In this document: positions 1 through 10,634 of the stretch, piece after piece
How positions within the stretch are numbered: position 1 is the stretch's first letter
Layout of the letters: each line of letters opens with the position of its first letter
Assembly: GCA_005406025.1 (NCBI GenBank)
Contig: BGZK01000152.1
Coordinates: 310,001 to 374,000, forward strand
Direction: 5' to 3'
Source: Eumeta japonica
Taxonomy: Eukaryota; Arthropoda; Insecta; Lepidoptera; Psychidae
Length of the DNA stretch: 64,000 nt
Position numbers and translations under genes: made by a program
The notes under the pieces: generated by a model
What the model was told of the DNA's origin: nothing
Database searches by the model: none
The model's input: only the letters and a program-made list of their open reading frames with translations

Positions 1-1341
1 GCACTGTAAATAGTCACATGGAGTTCCAGTCCAGAATTAGATAAAAATTTAACAAAAAAAATTGGATATGGTGCAGCTGTAGTCCTTCATCTTACAAAGA
101 GAATTGGAGAAAGCAAAGGTCACCAGCTATACTTCGACAATTATTTTTCGTCCTACCATCTGCTACAAATTTTAAAACAGAGAGGAATTATGGCTGCTGG
201 CACTATCCGTATCAACAGATTTGTAAAGCCATCATTGCTAAGCGACAAAGAAATGAACAAAAAACCGCGAGGCTTTGCTCAAGAAATGACTAGCTATGAT
301 GAAGATGTAACTGTGGTCAAATGGTTGGATAATAAGATTACCCATTTAGCATCTAATTTTGATGGAATTGGTGAAAAAGATTTAATGAAGAGGTGGTGTA
401 AAAAAGATAAGCACTTTATTGAAGTGGAACGTCCCGAAGTTGTAAGGAAGTACAATCATGCGATGGGAGGAGTAGATTTGCTAAATCAACTCATGAGTTA
501 TTATAGGACGTTTATAAAATCAAAAAAATGGACCTTACGCATGATATTCCATGCATCAGATTTACCAGTAGTTCAAGCATACCGAGAATACCAAGTCGAC
601 AATGAGGCGCTTAGCATACCTAAAAACAAACAACTGTCATTGCTTCACTTTCGGCGTCGGTTGGCTGAAAGTCTGGTGTTGCAAAATAAAATTTCCGGTA
701 AAAGAGGTCGTCCAAGTGGCAGTAGTCCAACTCTTCAAATTGTACCTAGGAGACCAGGAGAGACACGCCCAGAAGCTGAAATAACTCGAGACGGTTTTGG
801 GCATTTTCCTGCACACGATGAGGGGCTTGGGACATGGTGTAAAATGATGGGATGCTCGGGTAGAACCCGAATCAAATGCATAAAATGCAAGGTTCACTTA
901 TGCCTAACTAAGGATAAGAATTGCTTCTTAGCATTTCATACATAGGATGCTATATTGATACCTTTGATTTTAATTTTAATTTAGACTGTGATTTAAGTGC
1001 AATTTGTTAAATCTACCCAAAGAAAAAGCCATTTGTGTTAATGTTTATAAAGAGAATACTATTATTAATATTTGTTATTTCATATTGCTTCGTATTTCCT
1101 AGTAAAAAGTTGTAAAATAAATGTTTTTATCATTATAGATAAACATCCCTTAACACTAATATTTTCATTACGTTGGACGGATGTGTACACTTGTACACAA
1201 AAAGAAAAAGCTGTTTTTCTTAAAAAGCTTGTAATCAGGATTTATTTATTTATTTTTCCTTAGATCTGTTTACAATAGCCTAGTTGCAGGCATTTTTTTC
1301 AGATCGATTAGCGAAAATAAAAAAAATCAGGTCTGAATGGG
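1..1341 (+). mobile_element. piggyBac-type element A, 3' part
   Basis: The window opens inside a piggyBac-superfamily DNA transposon. Its coding part is followed by about 400 bp of AT-rich 3' sequence ending in ...GTCTGAATGGG directly before TTAA at 1342-1345. A GGG end next to TTAA is the expected right terminus of this superfamily, which inserts at TTAA. The 3' region includes a near-palindrome around 1183-1198 (gtgtacacttgtacac). The left end lies outside the window. The element sits in the coding sequence of a Harbinger accessory gene that resumes right after the TTAA. Confidence 0.8.
10..945 (+). pseudogene. piggyBac transposase, C-terminal two thirds
   Basis: This is a piggyBac-family transposase, which cuts and pastes DNA at TTAA through a DDD active site. 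The open frame runs from just after an in-frame TAA at 7-9, so the copy is probably inactive, although the N-terminal part lies outside the window. Visible family signatures are LYFDNYFSS (around the second catalytic Asp), the block GGVDLLNQLMSYYR (third Asp), and a Cys-rich C-terminal finger with pairs CSGRTRIKCIKCKVHLC at about residues 280-297 of the fragment. The frame reads without a break up to the stop at 943-945. The first Asp region is off the left edge. Confidence 0.88.
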
Positions 1342-1345
1342 TTAA

Positions 1346-1799
1346 GCGACAATTCAAGTACGCCGCCGCCGCCGCCGCCTCCAACTGGTACTCCACCGCC
1401 GCCTGCATCAATGTCATCTAAGGTGTCAGCGTCAGAAGCAAAAAAATCACGCTCTTTCAAAAATCATTATTACAAAGAATGAATGCGGTAGACAAAACTG
1501 CAGATGATCCTGACAAGAATTTTTTACTATCAATTTTACCCAATATGAAGTCTATGACCGATAGGGAAAAATTTGAAATAATGTCCGCAATAAAGAGGAT
1601 CAAATATAACGACCAGGTTTCAGAAAATTCCCCAATGTCGTCGACTAGACCACGTAATACCGTCCTGCCTAACTACGAATACCGTCCGACCAGCATCGCG
1701 AGTACCTCCAATAGTTCAAATACACATTATGGTTATACCACTCGAAAGACAAAGTTCAATTGTTATGGGTTCACCCGCAATGACGGCATTGTCAACTGA
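1346..1799 (+). pseudogene. Harbinger A accessory protein, proline-rich and BESS part
   Basis: This is the C-terminal part of a MADF/BESS protein, the DNA-binding partner encoded by PIF/Harbinger transposons. A proline-rich stretch encoded by CCG repeats (about 1362-1405) is followed, after a one-base frame slip near 1440-1475, by a BESS motif: DPDKNFLLSILPNMKSM then EIMSAIKRIKYN. BESS motifs mediate protein-protein contacts. The upstream MADF half is missing because piggyBac A inserted at TTAA 1342-1345. The Harbinger transposase N-terminal exon lies downstream on the other strand (2469-2687), as in Harbinger B. Confidence 0.75.
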
Positions 1800-1889
1800 A
1801 GATATGAGATGTTAAATATTGAAACTTCACGTTACAATGAAGATGATCAATCATCTCATGGTTCTAATTAATAGATAGGTAAAAAATTA

Positions 1890-2335
1890 TAATTAAACTA
1901 TGCACATTATTTACCACCTATTTGCCACCTTTCGTAAAGTATTTCCTAGTTATGTGCTTACAAAAATATTAAAGATCTTCTTCCTTCTTCGTTTTTCTAA
2001 ATAACTATTGAACGGGACGTCTAAAAATTCCGGAAAAAAATATGTAAGGTAGCAAATAGGTAGAGTATATAATATTGACATCAACCACATAGTTGCTAGA
2101 ACCTTGAGAAAATTAAAGGTGTCAACTAAATTGACGTCAGAATTGCTGACCACTTTAATATTTTACAAATGCAAAAAAAGTATAAAGTTAAAAGATAAAA
2201 AAGTAAAAAGTTAAAACATAAAAAAAAGTATAAAGTTAAAAGATAAAAAAAGTATCAGTAAAAAAATAAAAAAAGTAAATAAAATATTTCTATCTATACG
2301 AAAATGGTAAATAGGTAGAAAATAATGTACATCGT
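1890..2335. repeat. Inverted repeat / MITE-like foldback
   Basis: The left arm around 1897-1937 (cacattatttaccaccta, then tttgccacctttcgta) recurs as its reverse complement around 2293-2333 (tacgaaaatggtaaatag, then gtagaaaataatgtac). The 40-bp arms are about 85% alike and enclose about 360 bp of AT-rich sequence with no gene. This looks like a small non-autonomous DNA element inside the intron of Harbinger A. I could not assign a target duplication or family. Confidence 0.5.
2168..2275. repeat. A-rich tandem repeat
   Basis: The unit 'gtataaagttaaaagataaaa' occurs near 2179 and again near 2229, about 50 bp apart, with related 'gtaaaaagttaaaacataaaa' between. This is low-complexity, A-rich tandem duplication within the foldback region. 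Confidence 0.55.
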
Positions 2336-2468
2336 TTGATTTCCATATCTCATGTGGTTCAGCCATCCTGACGATCACCTATATATAAATCGTAACAAGT
2401 GTAAGAATTTTTATTTTCAAAACAAGACAAATAAACAATTAAAATCACAATAGATAAATTTTATTTTC

Positions 2469-2687
2469 TTACCTTATCGTGACCATTAATCGCTCTGCCG
2501 GTGAAATAGAATCCCTGAACTTAGTACTTTTTTTTTTCAAAACATCGTTACCAACGAGAAATAGCAAATCATCCAAAGATTGAATTGACGTCCGAAAATA
2601 TTTAAAAAACTTATCGGGATAGGATCTGTACTTTGAACATTTTTGAAATTGCCCTTCTTGGATCCTCATTGTATTTAGCGGATGCAT
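2469..2687 (-). pseudogene. Harbinger A transposase, N-terminal exon fragment
   Basis: The reverse-strand frame encodes a segment typical of the region just upstream of the DDE core in PIF/Harbinger transposases: FFKYFRTSIQSLDDLLFLVG and then ISPAERLMVTIR, comparable with 'ISPHERLSATLRFLATG' in the Harbinger E copy of this window. The downstream catalytic exon would lie to the left and is displaced or lost around the piggyBac insertion. It belongs with the BESS exon at 1346-1799, giving the same interleaved arrangement as the other Harbinger copies. Confidence 0.7.
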
Positions 2688-2979
2688 CCAAAAGTTTTTT
2701 TTCTTTACTTCTTCTTCTAAGCTCTATAATAGCCAATAATGTAACAAAATCCATTTGTCTGGGCAATTCAATATGTCACAACCGCACACCACAAAGTGCC
2801 GACACCGACTGACAATGACGCCGCGTAACTTTCCGTCGCGTAGCGCGCTGAACAGGACGCCGCGTTATGAGCGTTTGGTTTGTCATAGCAACGGAATATT
2901 ATGACTGAAACTTCAGCCGCTGAATTTGCTGAGCCGCACATACTGCGCCCTCTTTATGGATACAATTTCGAATTGAGCA
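2688..2979. other. Harbinger A terminal region, no gene
   Basis: I see no coding sequence here. The stretch is more GC-rich (repeated 'cgccgcg' and 'gcgcgc' words) than its surroundings, as is common in Harbinger subterminal DNA. It probably holds the right end of Harbinger A, possibly near 'gacgccgcg|tta' at about 2870, but without the left end this cannot be matched. Confidence 0.35.
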
Positions 2980-3312
2980 TTAAGCCGGGTACTGGTTCGT
3001 TCGCGTACCTCATATCACACCGTTGCTGCAACAAATGAGTACGCGTTAGCCATTGTTGCAGCAACCGTTCGTACACGGATTGGATCGATCCACTGAGCGA
3101 ACCCCGAAAGAACTTAGGCTGCAACGTGTCAGTACAGGATCGCGTCGTACGCGCAACGATTTGGTTCGCGTTGCACGGCGATCCGCTCAGTGTGGATTTG
3201 GACCACGCGGCATACACACGAACATCAGAATATAGAGCTGAAATTCGTTTAATATTACTTCTCCTCCTTAGAATTAGTACTAACGTTAATAAATTTATAT
3301 CAGAATAAAAAA

Positions 3313-4820
3313 ATGTTATGGGATCCTAAAGATCCCCTATACTTTAAAAAGCACTTAAAAATGGACGCCTGGAAGGAGATAGCTACAGAAATGAATAAGA
3401 CAGCAGAAGAATGTAAAAAGAAAATGGTAAATTTATTGTCATCTTTCAGAAGAGAAAAAGCAAAAACAAATAAAAGCCTTACAACAGGAAGTTGTAAGTT
3501 ATAAAAAAATGTAATTTGTCTATTTTATAATACTCGTTATACAACCATGTTAAATATTTATTCCAGGTCAGGCCGACGTTTATAAGAGTACGTGGTTTGC
3601 CTATAAAAGTATGGAATTTTTAATGGATAGAGATACGCCTAGGAAAAGATTAAATACTGTAAGTAAACATTTAAACTATTTGTCCGATTAGCAGTAATCG
3701 TCTTGCCACTCGAGTTTTCCTTCTTTCATAAAATAGTCTGCCAGTTCATTCCTTATTTCTGAGGCACGTTCACATGAACGGCGCGAGATATTTTTTAATG
3801 GAAGAAATGATGATAATTCCCCGTCGTTTCTCCAAGCTGCATGTATGATATTTCCATTTTCTTCTATATCAAAAGTATTTGGTGGGCTGTATGACGCAGC
3901 TGTTGCACCACGTCTTAAAAAGTTGTGTAAATAAATAATTGTCAAAACCACTAATTGAGCTTTTTTTGGTTGAAGGAGCATCGGTTTTCTTAATACTCTA
4001 AAAACAGATGATATGACCCCAAACGCGTTTTCTACTACCCTTCTGGCCCTGCTGAGCCGATAATTGAAAATTCACTCTTTAGTATGTTTATCTGGAAATC
4101 CAAAATACGGTTTCATAACATTTTTATTCATTGAAAACGCTGAATCAGTGATCCGACATCGACAAAAAGGAAGTTGTGATTTGCATCCACTAATGCGAGT
4201 AATACAATACTGAATGAATTTTTATAATTAAAATATTCCGTAGAACTATTAAATGGAGCTTGAATAAGTATGTGTTTACCATCTAATGCCCCAATACAGT
4301 GAGGGAAATCCCACAAACTGTTATATTTATCCGAAATGTTTTTCCATTGATTAGGTGTAGTAGGAATCTGAAACAAATATAGAAAGCATTGATATTTTTT
4401 CCTAGATAACAAATGAAAATATTGGAAATATATCTAATGACGATGAGAATTCCCTGACAAGACCGGTCACGCCCATAGAAGCTTTATCACCGTCATCCGA
4501 TCAACAAAAAACAGTCACTCAACCTTCACAAAAGAAAAAAAAACAAGACAAGAAATTTCAGCTAATGAAAGACGTATTTGGCTACTTGAAATCAGCTTCA
4601 GAGAGATCTGCACAACTGCAAGCTAATAAGGAAAATGAAGCTAACGATGAAATAAAAAGTTTTACGAATTTTATTGCAAATAAAATGAAAAATCATGATG
4701 GAAATACCATAAGCACTGTCCAACATTTAATAAGCGATATTCTTTTCAAAGCTGACCAAAATTTTTATAGTAACGCGGTTAATTATAATTACAATAGCGC
4801 CTACAGCGCCTACAATCACT
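3313..4820 (+). pseudogene. Harbinger B MADF/BESS accessory gene
   Basis: Three probable exons can be traced. Exon 1 (3313 to about 3493) encodes a MADF segment, MLWDPKDPLYFKKHLKMDAW followed by KEIATEMNKTAEECKKKM, and ends at a GTAAGT donor. Exon 2 (about 3568-3660, after 'ttccag') encodes YKSTWFAYKSMEFLMDRDTP and ends at GTAAGT. Exon 3 (about 4396-4820, after 'cctag') encodes a Lys-rich linker and a BESS-like C-terminus, TISTVQHLISDILFKADQNF. In Harbinger elements this Myb/MADF-type protein binds element ends and helps bring the nuclease into the nucleus. The start Met region is damaged (stop and slip near 3307). Exons 2 and 3 flank the antisense catalytic exon. Confidence 0.75.
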
Positions 4821-5422
4821 GAGACAGCACCTGTGCACCAACCGGCCAAGATACAACTAATCAAAGCATAATCATCGCTCGTAACGAATCCGAACACCGT
4901 GAAAACCCAACCTCACCAACGGATTCGGACATGACAGATTATTCTGATACATTTGATATAACCCAATTAATATGAATCATTATCATTAAAATATACTTAC
5001 TTGGATATATTGTTTTAATTCGCTTATTAGCACTTCACAAACTTCAGTAACTATTGCGCTTATAGTTTGTTTCGATATCTTATATTCGATAACAGATATT
5101 GCAAACTTGAGTAGGAGTCACCACTTGCAAGAAAACGCAATGTCAAAGCTAATTTATCTTGAACTGCAATGGTAGAACGAGTACTTTGCTTGATTTTTGG
5201 ACCAATTAGGGTAATTAAATATTCAAAGTCAGTGCATGACATTCGTGTGAAATTTTTGAATTGACCAGTAATTTGTTGACTTTTCAGGTCCATAAATATT
5301 TTAGAAGTTCTTCTGTGTTTGTAAAAATCGTTTCGCCACCATCTTCGCGGATTTTTATAACTATCTAATATGTTACTAAAGATTATAAATGCGCCACTCG
5401 CTACAACGATGTCTAAATCCAT
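3688..5422 (-). pseudogene. Harbinger B DDE transposase
   Basis: Exon 1 (5422 to about 5003) encodes an N-terminal helical region with TRMSCTDFEYLITLIGPKI and LALTLRFLASGDSYSSLQYL, then slips frame and reaches a GTAAGT donor. Exon 2 starts at 4367 after a 'tttcag' acceptor and encodes HCIGALDGKHILIQAP (first catalytic Asp in LDGKH) and NYKNSFSIVLLALVDANHNF. The frame ends at 4128, and the sequence resumes in another frame as RLSRARRVVENAFGV (Glu region) down to 3688. The segment carrying the second catalytic Asp is missing between about 4060 and 4130. Thus this copy has an internal deletion plus frame slips and cannot encode an active nuclease. Confidence 0.85.
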
Positions 5423-5665
5423 AGCGTTCTAGTTAACTACTGATCGCGTCCGCCAACGCGTACCGTCTGCGAACACTCAAACCACTTGAATTCGTTGCAG
5501 CAACAAAAACCCCGTCCACTGTATTTTCGTTGCTGCAACAATAAAACAGACGTGCGAACCACGGCTTGTGCATGTTCGCGAACGAATCAGTACCCGGCTT
5601 TAGATTTAACAACAAATTGAATTCCATACCATTGTTATACATAATGGCACAGAACCCTTCGTGCG

Positions 5666-6095
5666 AGAGAAATACTCAAATCCCATATTCTATATTTTTC
5701 ACGAATAATCCAGAACCTGAATTATAGATACAGAGTACATCCCTGCGACCTTCCACGATGTAAACACCGCCGTGTGCAAACGTCTAGAACAAAGGAAGTA
5801 CGTCCCCGCGGCCTCTGCAAAGACGCTCCAAGGTGCCCGGACGAACCAAACAAAGAGGCATTCAATGACGCCCGCTGGATGACCGGCCACGTAGGACATC
5901 CCCGTCCCCCGTCAGCCTCACATGCCCCGCAGACGCCCATGTTCCAGACAAAGGAACCGTAGCTTATATAAGGACGGCGCGCACCCCGCTCCACGCTCTT
6001 GATGTTTAACTCTCGACCTAATAAGACAGTGCTATGTAAACGTTTTGTACGAAATATACTTTTAAAAGGTATTAATACAGCCAAATTATTTTTCT
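5666..6095 (+). repeat. Left LTR of the errantivirus-like element
   Basis: The LTR starts AGAGAAATACTC and ends ATTATTTTTCT. A TATA-like 'cttatataagga' near 5962-5973 suits the U3/R promoter, and the downstream stretch matches the transcribed R-U5 region. The right copy at 12070-12502 is nearly identical. Compared with it, I see one C/T difference near 5722, one near 6021, and length changes in short A runs near 6037 and 6060-6067. Confidence 0.93.
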
Positions 6096-6110
6096 GGCGC
6101 CCAACGTGGG
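6095..6110 (+). promoter_or_regulatory. Primer-binding site
   Basis: TGGCGCCCAACGTGGG immediately follows the left LTR, overlapping its last T. TGG at this place is the complement of a tRNA 3' CCA end, so this is the minus-strand primer site. I do not assign the tRNA species. The following 320 bp to the gag frame are an untranslated leader with no gene. Confidence 0.8.
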
Positions 6111-6440
6111 TGTGTAAAATCCACCATCTAAAGTTGTAAATTTTAGAAAAGTGATAAAATCAGTGAAAATTCAGTGATTTAAATCTAGAAAGCTGTGTTA
6201 TAAACTCAGTGAGTGATCCTCAAGACCATCGAAGTCTCGAGCATTGAAGGCGATTTATACAGGGTATCAACCCTTAATTGCAGCCCGAATCCTACAAATG
6301 CGAAAAATTACACTGCTGTAAGTACTTAGCGTATAGTATCTTGTCTAGGTCTCACTGTATGTCCAAAAATCCTTCCCTACCAAAATCCCTTCTAACCCCC
6401 GCTAAATTGAAACTCAACATAATGGCAACCTCACAGCTAG

Positions 6441-7403
6441 TTGATCTTGAGGCTTAATTGCATCGTACGATGGCAACCCCTAACAATTTATGGATTCATA
6501 AGGGATGTAGAAAGGTTTATGACAATAAGTGGTGGCGAAAACCCTCAGAATTTATCGAGAGTGATCTCGAAAATTACAGGAAAGGCCAGAGAGCATCTTA
6601 GTGTCCACCCCCATGATGGAACGTGGAACAGCGTAAAAGCGCTCCTCCTAGAGAAGTGTGAAGATCCGCGAACGGTCGACATGATACAGACCAATATACA
6701 GATGATGCGTAAACATAGCACTTACGCAGATCTATTAGAGAGAATCCAAAGGGAACTCTACCTAATAAGGGGAAAATATATCAAATTGAACCCCACTATT
6801 AACGAAAATCATCTAAAAAATATTATGAAAGTATATGAAAATACTGCCAGAATGACAGTTTTACAAACGCTCCCAGAGCATTTAACGTACTTATATGAAG
6901 CAACTGGAGGATTAGATTCCTTACGAGAGATGCTTATAAAATTAGAATTACATGGTAAAACCAATAGCCGTAAGTCAACGTCGAATACGACATTAAAACC
7001 AGCAGCTACAATGAATAACTTCAAAGGTACACCTCCACATCACGTACCTGTCCTTAATTACAGACAACCACATATTATGCCACACCAGCCGCACTGGTCT
7101 AGAAACGTGCCTAATCAGCAACAGTGGCATCAACATTTCAAGGCGCAACAACAACCAGCACCTATAATCAACAAATACGACACCGACGTCACGATGAGGT
7201 CCCGTAACACAGAAAACACAGGAAAAGGACCGCAAATCAATATAGGAAGAGGACGAGTAGTCCGAGAACTATATAACCAAGAAATACATCAAGACGACGA
7301 AATAGTTTATGACTCGGAAGGCAATGCGTACAAACGCATATGCGAACCTTACCCAACACAAGACGTACCCCCCGGAAAGCGACGACGAATTTGGAGACGG
7401 TAA
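6441..7403 (+). CDS. gag: Gag-like structural protein
   Basis: This encodes the capsid/nucleocapsid polyprotein of the LTR element. The 320-residue frame has a helical capsid-like region (IYGFIRDVERFMTISGG near residue 17 and an ARMTVLQTLPEHLTYLYEA block near residue 137). It then has a Gln/His/Pro-rich stretch and a basic C-terminus with RGRGR-type patches (GRGRVVREL) and PPGKRRRIWRR in place of zinc knuckles, a usual feature of errantivirus Gag. The original start is probably an ATG at 6422 in a neighbouring frame, with two small slips before the long frame. The pol frame overlaps its 3' end by about 95 bases. Confidence 0.78.
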   Translation: MILRLNCIVRWQPLTIYGFIRDVERFMTISGGENPQNLSRVISKITGKAREHLSVHPHDGTWNSVKALLLEKCEDPRTVDMIQTNIQMMRKHSTYADLLERIQRELYLIRGKYIKLNPTINENHLKNIMKVYENTARMTVLQTLPEHLTYLYEATGGLDSLREMLIKLELHGKTNSRKSTSNTTLKPAATMNNFKGTPPHHVPVLNYRQPHIMPHQPHWSRNVPNQQQWHQHFKAQQQPAPIINKYDTDVTMRSRNTENTGKGPQINIGRGRVVRELYNQEIHQDDEIVYDSEGNAYKRICEPYPTQDVPPGKRRRIWRR

Positions 7404-9440
7404 TGATGAAAATTTTTTACGAAGAAACAGACGTAAACGAAAACAAATAGCAGTAAATTCCTTAAACCCCAAGTTACCCTACATAGAGTATAAAAATTTC
7501 AGAATATTAATTGACACTGGATCATCAAGATCATTCATGAATCCAGCTACTTATAGAGCATACTTTGACGAAATCCCAGTACAGCCCGAGAAGTTCGAAG
7601 TGAAAACAGCACACGCCCTATCACAACACGAAGGCAGTATAATAACACCCCATGGAACCGGATATTTAAAAAACAAGTAGAAGTGCCGCATAAATTTTAT
7701 CTTTTCCATTTTTCAGACAAATATAATATCCTATTTGGATTAGATATATTAAGACAAGCTGGCATGGAAATAAGAGGAAATCAGTTAAAACTAGGAAACA
7801 ACACAATCGAACTAAACTACAATAGTGAAGATATAGAAATAGACTTGGAAAATTTGTTTCAACAATATAATAAAATTTTCACAATAGACGTCACCGATAG
7901 CGTCACATCTAAGGTCAAACACGAGATTAAGCTGACCGATGACTCACCAGTATACCAACGCCCGTTTCGATTACCGCAAACGCAGCGTAAGGAAGTGAGA
8001 AAGCAGCTGAAGAAACTTTTAAAGGAAAACGTGATACGCCCCTCTGATTCACCTTGGGCATCCCCAGTACATCTAGTATCCAAAAAACCAGATAGTACAG
8101 GACACAAAAAGTTTCGACTTGTGATAGACTATAGAAAGCTGAACGAGAAGACACGATCAGACCGATATCCGTTGCCTAACATCGAAGATATCTTGACACA
8201 GTTAAATAATTGCAAATACTTTTCTACCATTGATCTGACTAGTGGATATCACCAAATACCTATGGATAATAACTCAATCGAGAAAACAGCATTCATCACG
8301 CCGGAAGGACATTATGAATTTTTGCGAATGCCATTTGGATTAAAAAACGCACCCGCTACCTTCCAACGAATGATGAACGACATCTTAAAAGGACTCATTG
8401 GAAATATCTGCTTAGTTTACTTAGATGACATCATCATATACTCCGAAAACAAGAAACAACATCTAGAACGACTAAAGAAAGTGTTCGATGCTTTACAGAG
8501 AGCCAATTTAAAGATAAACAAAAATAAATGTAAATTTCTGAAAACAGAAGTGAAATTTTTAGGACACAAGTTAACACCGCAAGGAATAAGACCAACTCAG
8601 GATAAAATAGAGGCCATTACAAAGTTTCCCTTACCAAGAACAGTTAAGGAAACTAAATCATTTCTAGGACTTATTGGTTACTATCGAAAATTTATTCCCA
8701 ACATGTCGAAAATCATTAAGCCGTTAACAAACTTAACAAAGAAAGCTGATAAATTTATAATAACAGATGAGGTAAAACGAGCCTTTAAGCAGAGCAAAGA
8801 TCTACTTACTAACGCCCCTATCCTATCCTATCCCGATTACAATAGTACTTTCACTTTGACAACTGATGCCTCAGACAAAGCCTTAGGCGCAGTACTCTCC
8901 CAGAACCAACACCCTATATCCTACGCCTCCCGTACCCTCAGCGAGACCGAGAGACGTTACAACACAACCGAAAAAGAGTTGTTAGCAGTGCTTTGGGCAT
9001 GCCAACACTTCCGCCCGTATATTTATGGAAGAAAATTCAATCTAGAAACTGACCACCAACCGCTTACTTGGCTATCAAAATTGAAGGAACCGAATGCAAA
9101 ACTTACTAGATGGCGCTTACGATTACAAGAATATGATTATGACATAAAACATACTAAAGGCCGCGAAAACAAAGTTGCCGACGCCTTAAGCCGCATCGAG
9201 TTACAGAACAATGAAAGCAACGCAGCAACTGTGCACTCAAATAATGACGATGACGAAACAGGCATACCAATCGTAGACGGATTTGCCCATTCGAGGAAGA
9301 ACAGGATTTTCCTACAAGAAAGTCCCACACCAAAATGGAAACGAGAAAAAAATGACGTATATATAAAAATACCCCTAGTGAACTTTGACACGGAATTCTC
9401 AAAAAATTGGAAAAGGTATATTGACCCTAAAAAAAACTGA
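7309..9440 (+). pseudogene. pol: Pol: protease, reverse transcriptase, RNase H
   Basis: The aspartic protease is in the first frame segment, with ILIDTGSSRSFM (DTG active site). That frame ends with TAG at 7678-7680, after an A6 run, and RT resumes in another frame at 7683. RT motifs include RLVIDYRKLNEKT, FSTIDLTSGYHQIPM, MPFGLKNAPATFQRMM and the catalytic YLDD in LVYLDDIIIYS. RNase H follows, with LTTDASDKALGAVLSQ, TEKELLAVLWACQHF and ETDHQPLTWL. The protein converts genomic RNA to DNA in the particle. The frame slips at A-runs are either true inactivation or consensus errors. Confidence 0.9.
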
Positions 9441-10634
9441 CTATGCCGTAGTTACGCAAAATGAAAAACTATTTTACAAGTTATCCGAATTTTACAGAAA
9501 GAATGTCGATAAAAACTCATTGAAACTCAAAAGATATACAGAAATTTTAACAGAAATCAATGACAGAGAACAGCAACTTAAGCTTATGAAAAGCGCTCAC
9601 GAAAATAATGACGCGCACATAGGAAGTACACTCATGTACGAAACACTTAAGAAACAATACTATTGGAAAAAATTAAAAGACGATGTTTTAAAATACGTAC
9701 ACGACTGTAGCATATGTCAAAGAAATAAATACGATAGAAGACCGCCAAAGACACCTTTAGAGTACACGATTACCCCAGAAGCACCATTACAGATCTGGCA
9801 CATCGACACCTTAGTGATCGACGGTACCCAATACCTAACAGCAATAGATAAATTCACTAAATATTTTGCTGCCGAGAAAATTGAAGGAAACGACTCAATA
9901 TCATACATCCGATCCCTGACAAAAATTATTAAATATTTAGGAAAACCGAAACACGTCATACACGATCCAGACAAATTAATGAATTCTCTAACATTTAAAG
10001 AACATCTTACCAATTTGTTATCCATCGATGTACATCAGACAAGCATAAGGCATCATACATCGAACAGTGACAGAGAGCCCACTCGACAATAATAGAAAAA
10101 TATCGAGTGATACGAGAATTGCACCCCGGCGAAGACAAGGAAGAACTCATGGCGTTAACGATAACATGTTACAATAGCACAGAGCACTCAGTAACTAAAT
10201 GCACGCCACATCAAGCATTATTTGGTATAGAACCAAATCAAATTGAGATACCTGACGAGGCTATTCTGTTACAGAATTTTAACAAAAAACGTTATGATCT
10301 GTTAAGAAACCTCCATAACACGATGATAGACAACATGGACCTGGCAAAAGGTGAAAGAATAAAAAGGGAAAATAGGAAAAGAAAGATAACCGAACCGTTA
10401 GAGAAAGGGACATCAGTTTATATTCCAAATCATAAACATAGACGGAACAAGAAGGAACCGCCTTTCGTTGGACCCTATCCAGTTATCAAAATACTCCCGC
10501 GAAACACCTATCTAATTCTAGGTCCCCGAAACAACAAAATGAAGTACCATAAAGACGAACTCCGTATTGCAGAGTTGCCCTCTACGCAGCATGGCGAATC
10601 GTCACGACATTCGAGCAACCCGACGGGCCCCTGA
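9385..10634 (+). pseudogene. pol: Pol: integrase
   Basis: The integrase joins the cDNA to host DNA. The HHCC zinc domain is visible (HIGSTLMYETL ... VHDCSICQRNK). The catalytic core begins with IWHIDTLVIDGTQYLTAIDK (first Asp) and VIHDPDKLMNS (second Asp region). The frame breaks near 10070-10092, where a slip leads to a premature stop; the rest continues at 10107 in another frame through a core/C-terminal domain with KGTSVYIPNHKHRRNKK and GPYPVIKILPRNTYLI. The RT end and this frame are offset at an A8 run around 9430. The 3' end overlaps the env frame by about 80 bases. Confidence 0.88.

Larger units (their letters stand above)
2983..5599. mobile_element. PIF/Harbinger element B, complete ends
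   Basis: Terminal inverted repeats match over 23 bp with one mismatch: left AGCCGGGTACTGGTTCGTTC..., right end the reverse complement of AGCCGGGTACTGATTCGTTC.... The element is flanked by TTA at 2980-2982 and 5600-5602, the 3-bp TWA-type target duplication of PIF/Harbinger. It holds an accessory MADF/BESS gene on + and a DDE transposase on -, with interleaved exons. Both genes are broken, so the 2.6-kb copy is a full-length fossil. Confidence 0.9.

Noticed and set aside
3053..3308. Short + strand frames and a 'gttgctgcaac' palindrome
   Set aside because: They fall in the GC-rich inverted terminal region of Harbinger B; no protein features.
5699..6084. Reading frames inside the LTRs (both copies)
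   Set aside because: They lie in regulatory LTR sequence, are duplicated with it, and match no protein.
9137..9402. Reverse-strand frames over RT/RNase H
   Set aside because: Antisense to a well-supported pol gene, with no motifs.
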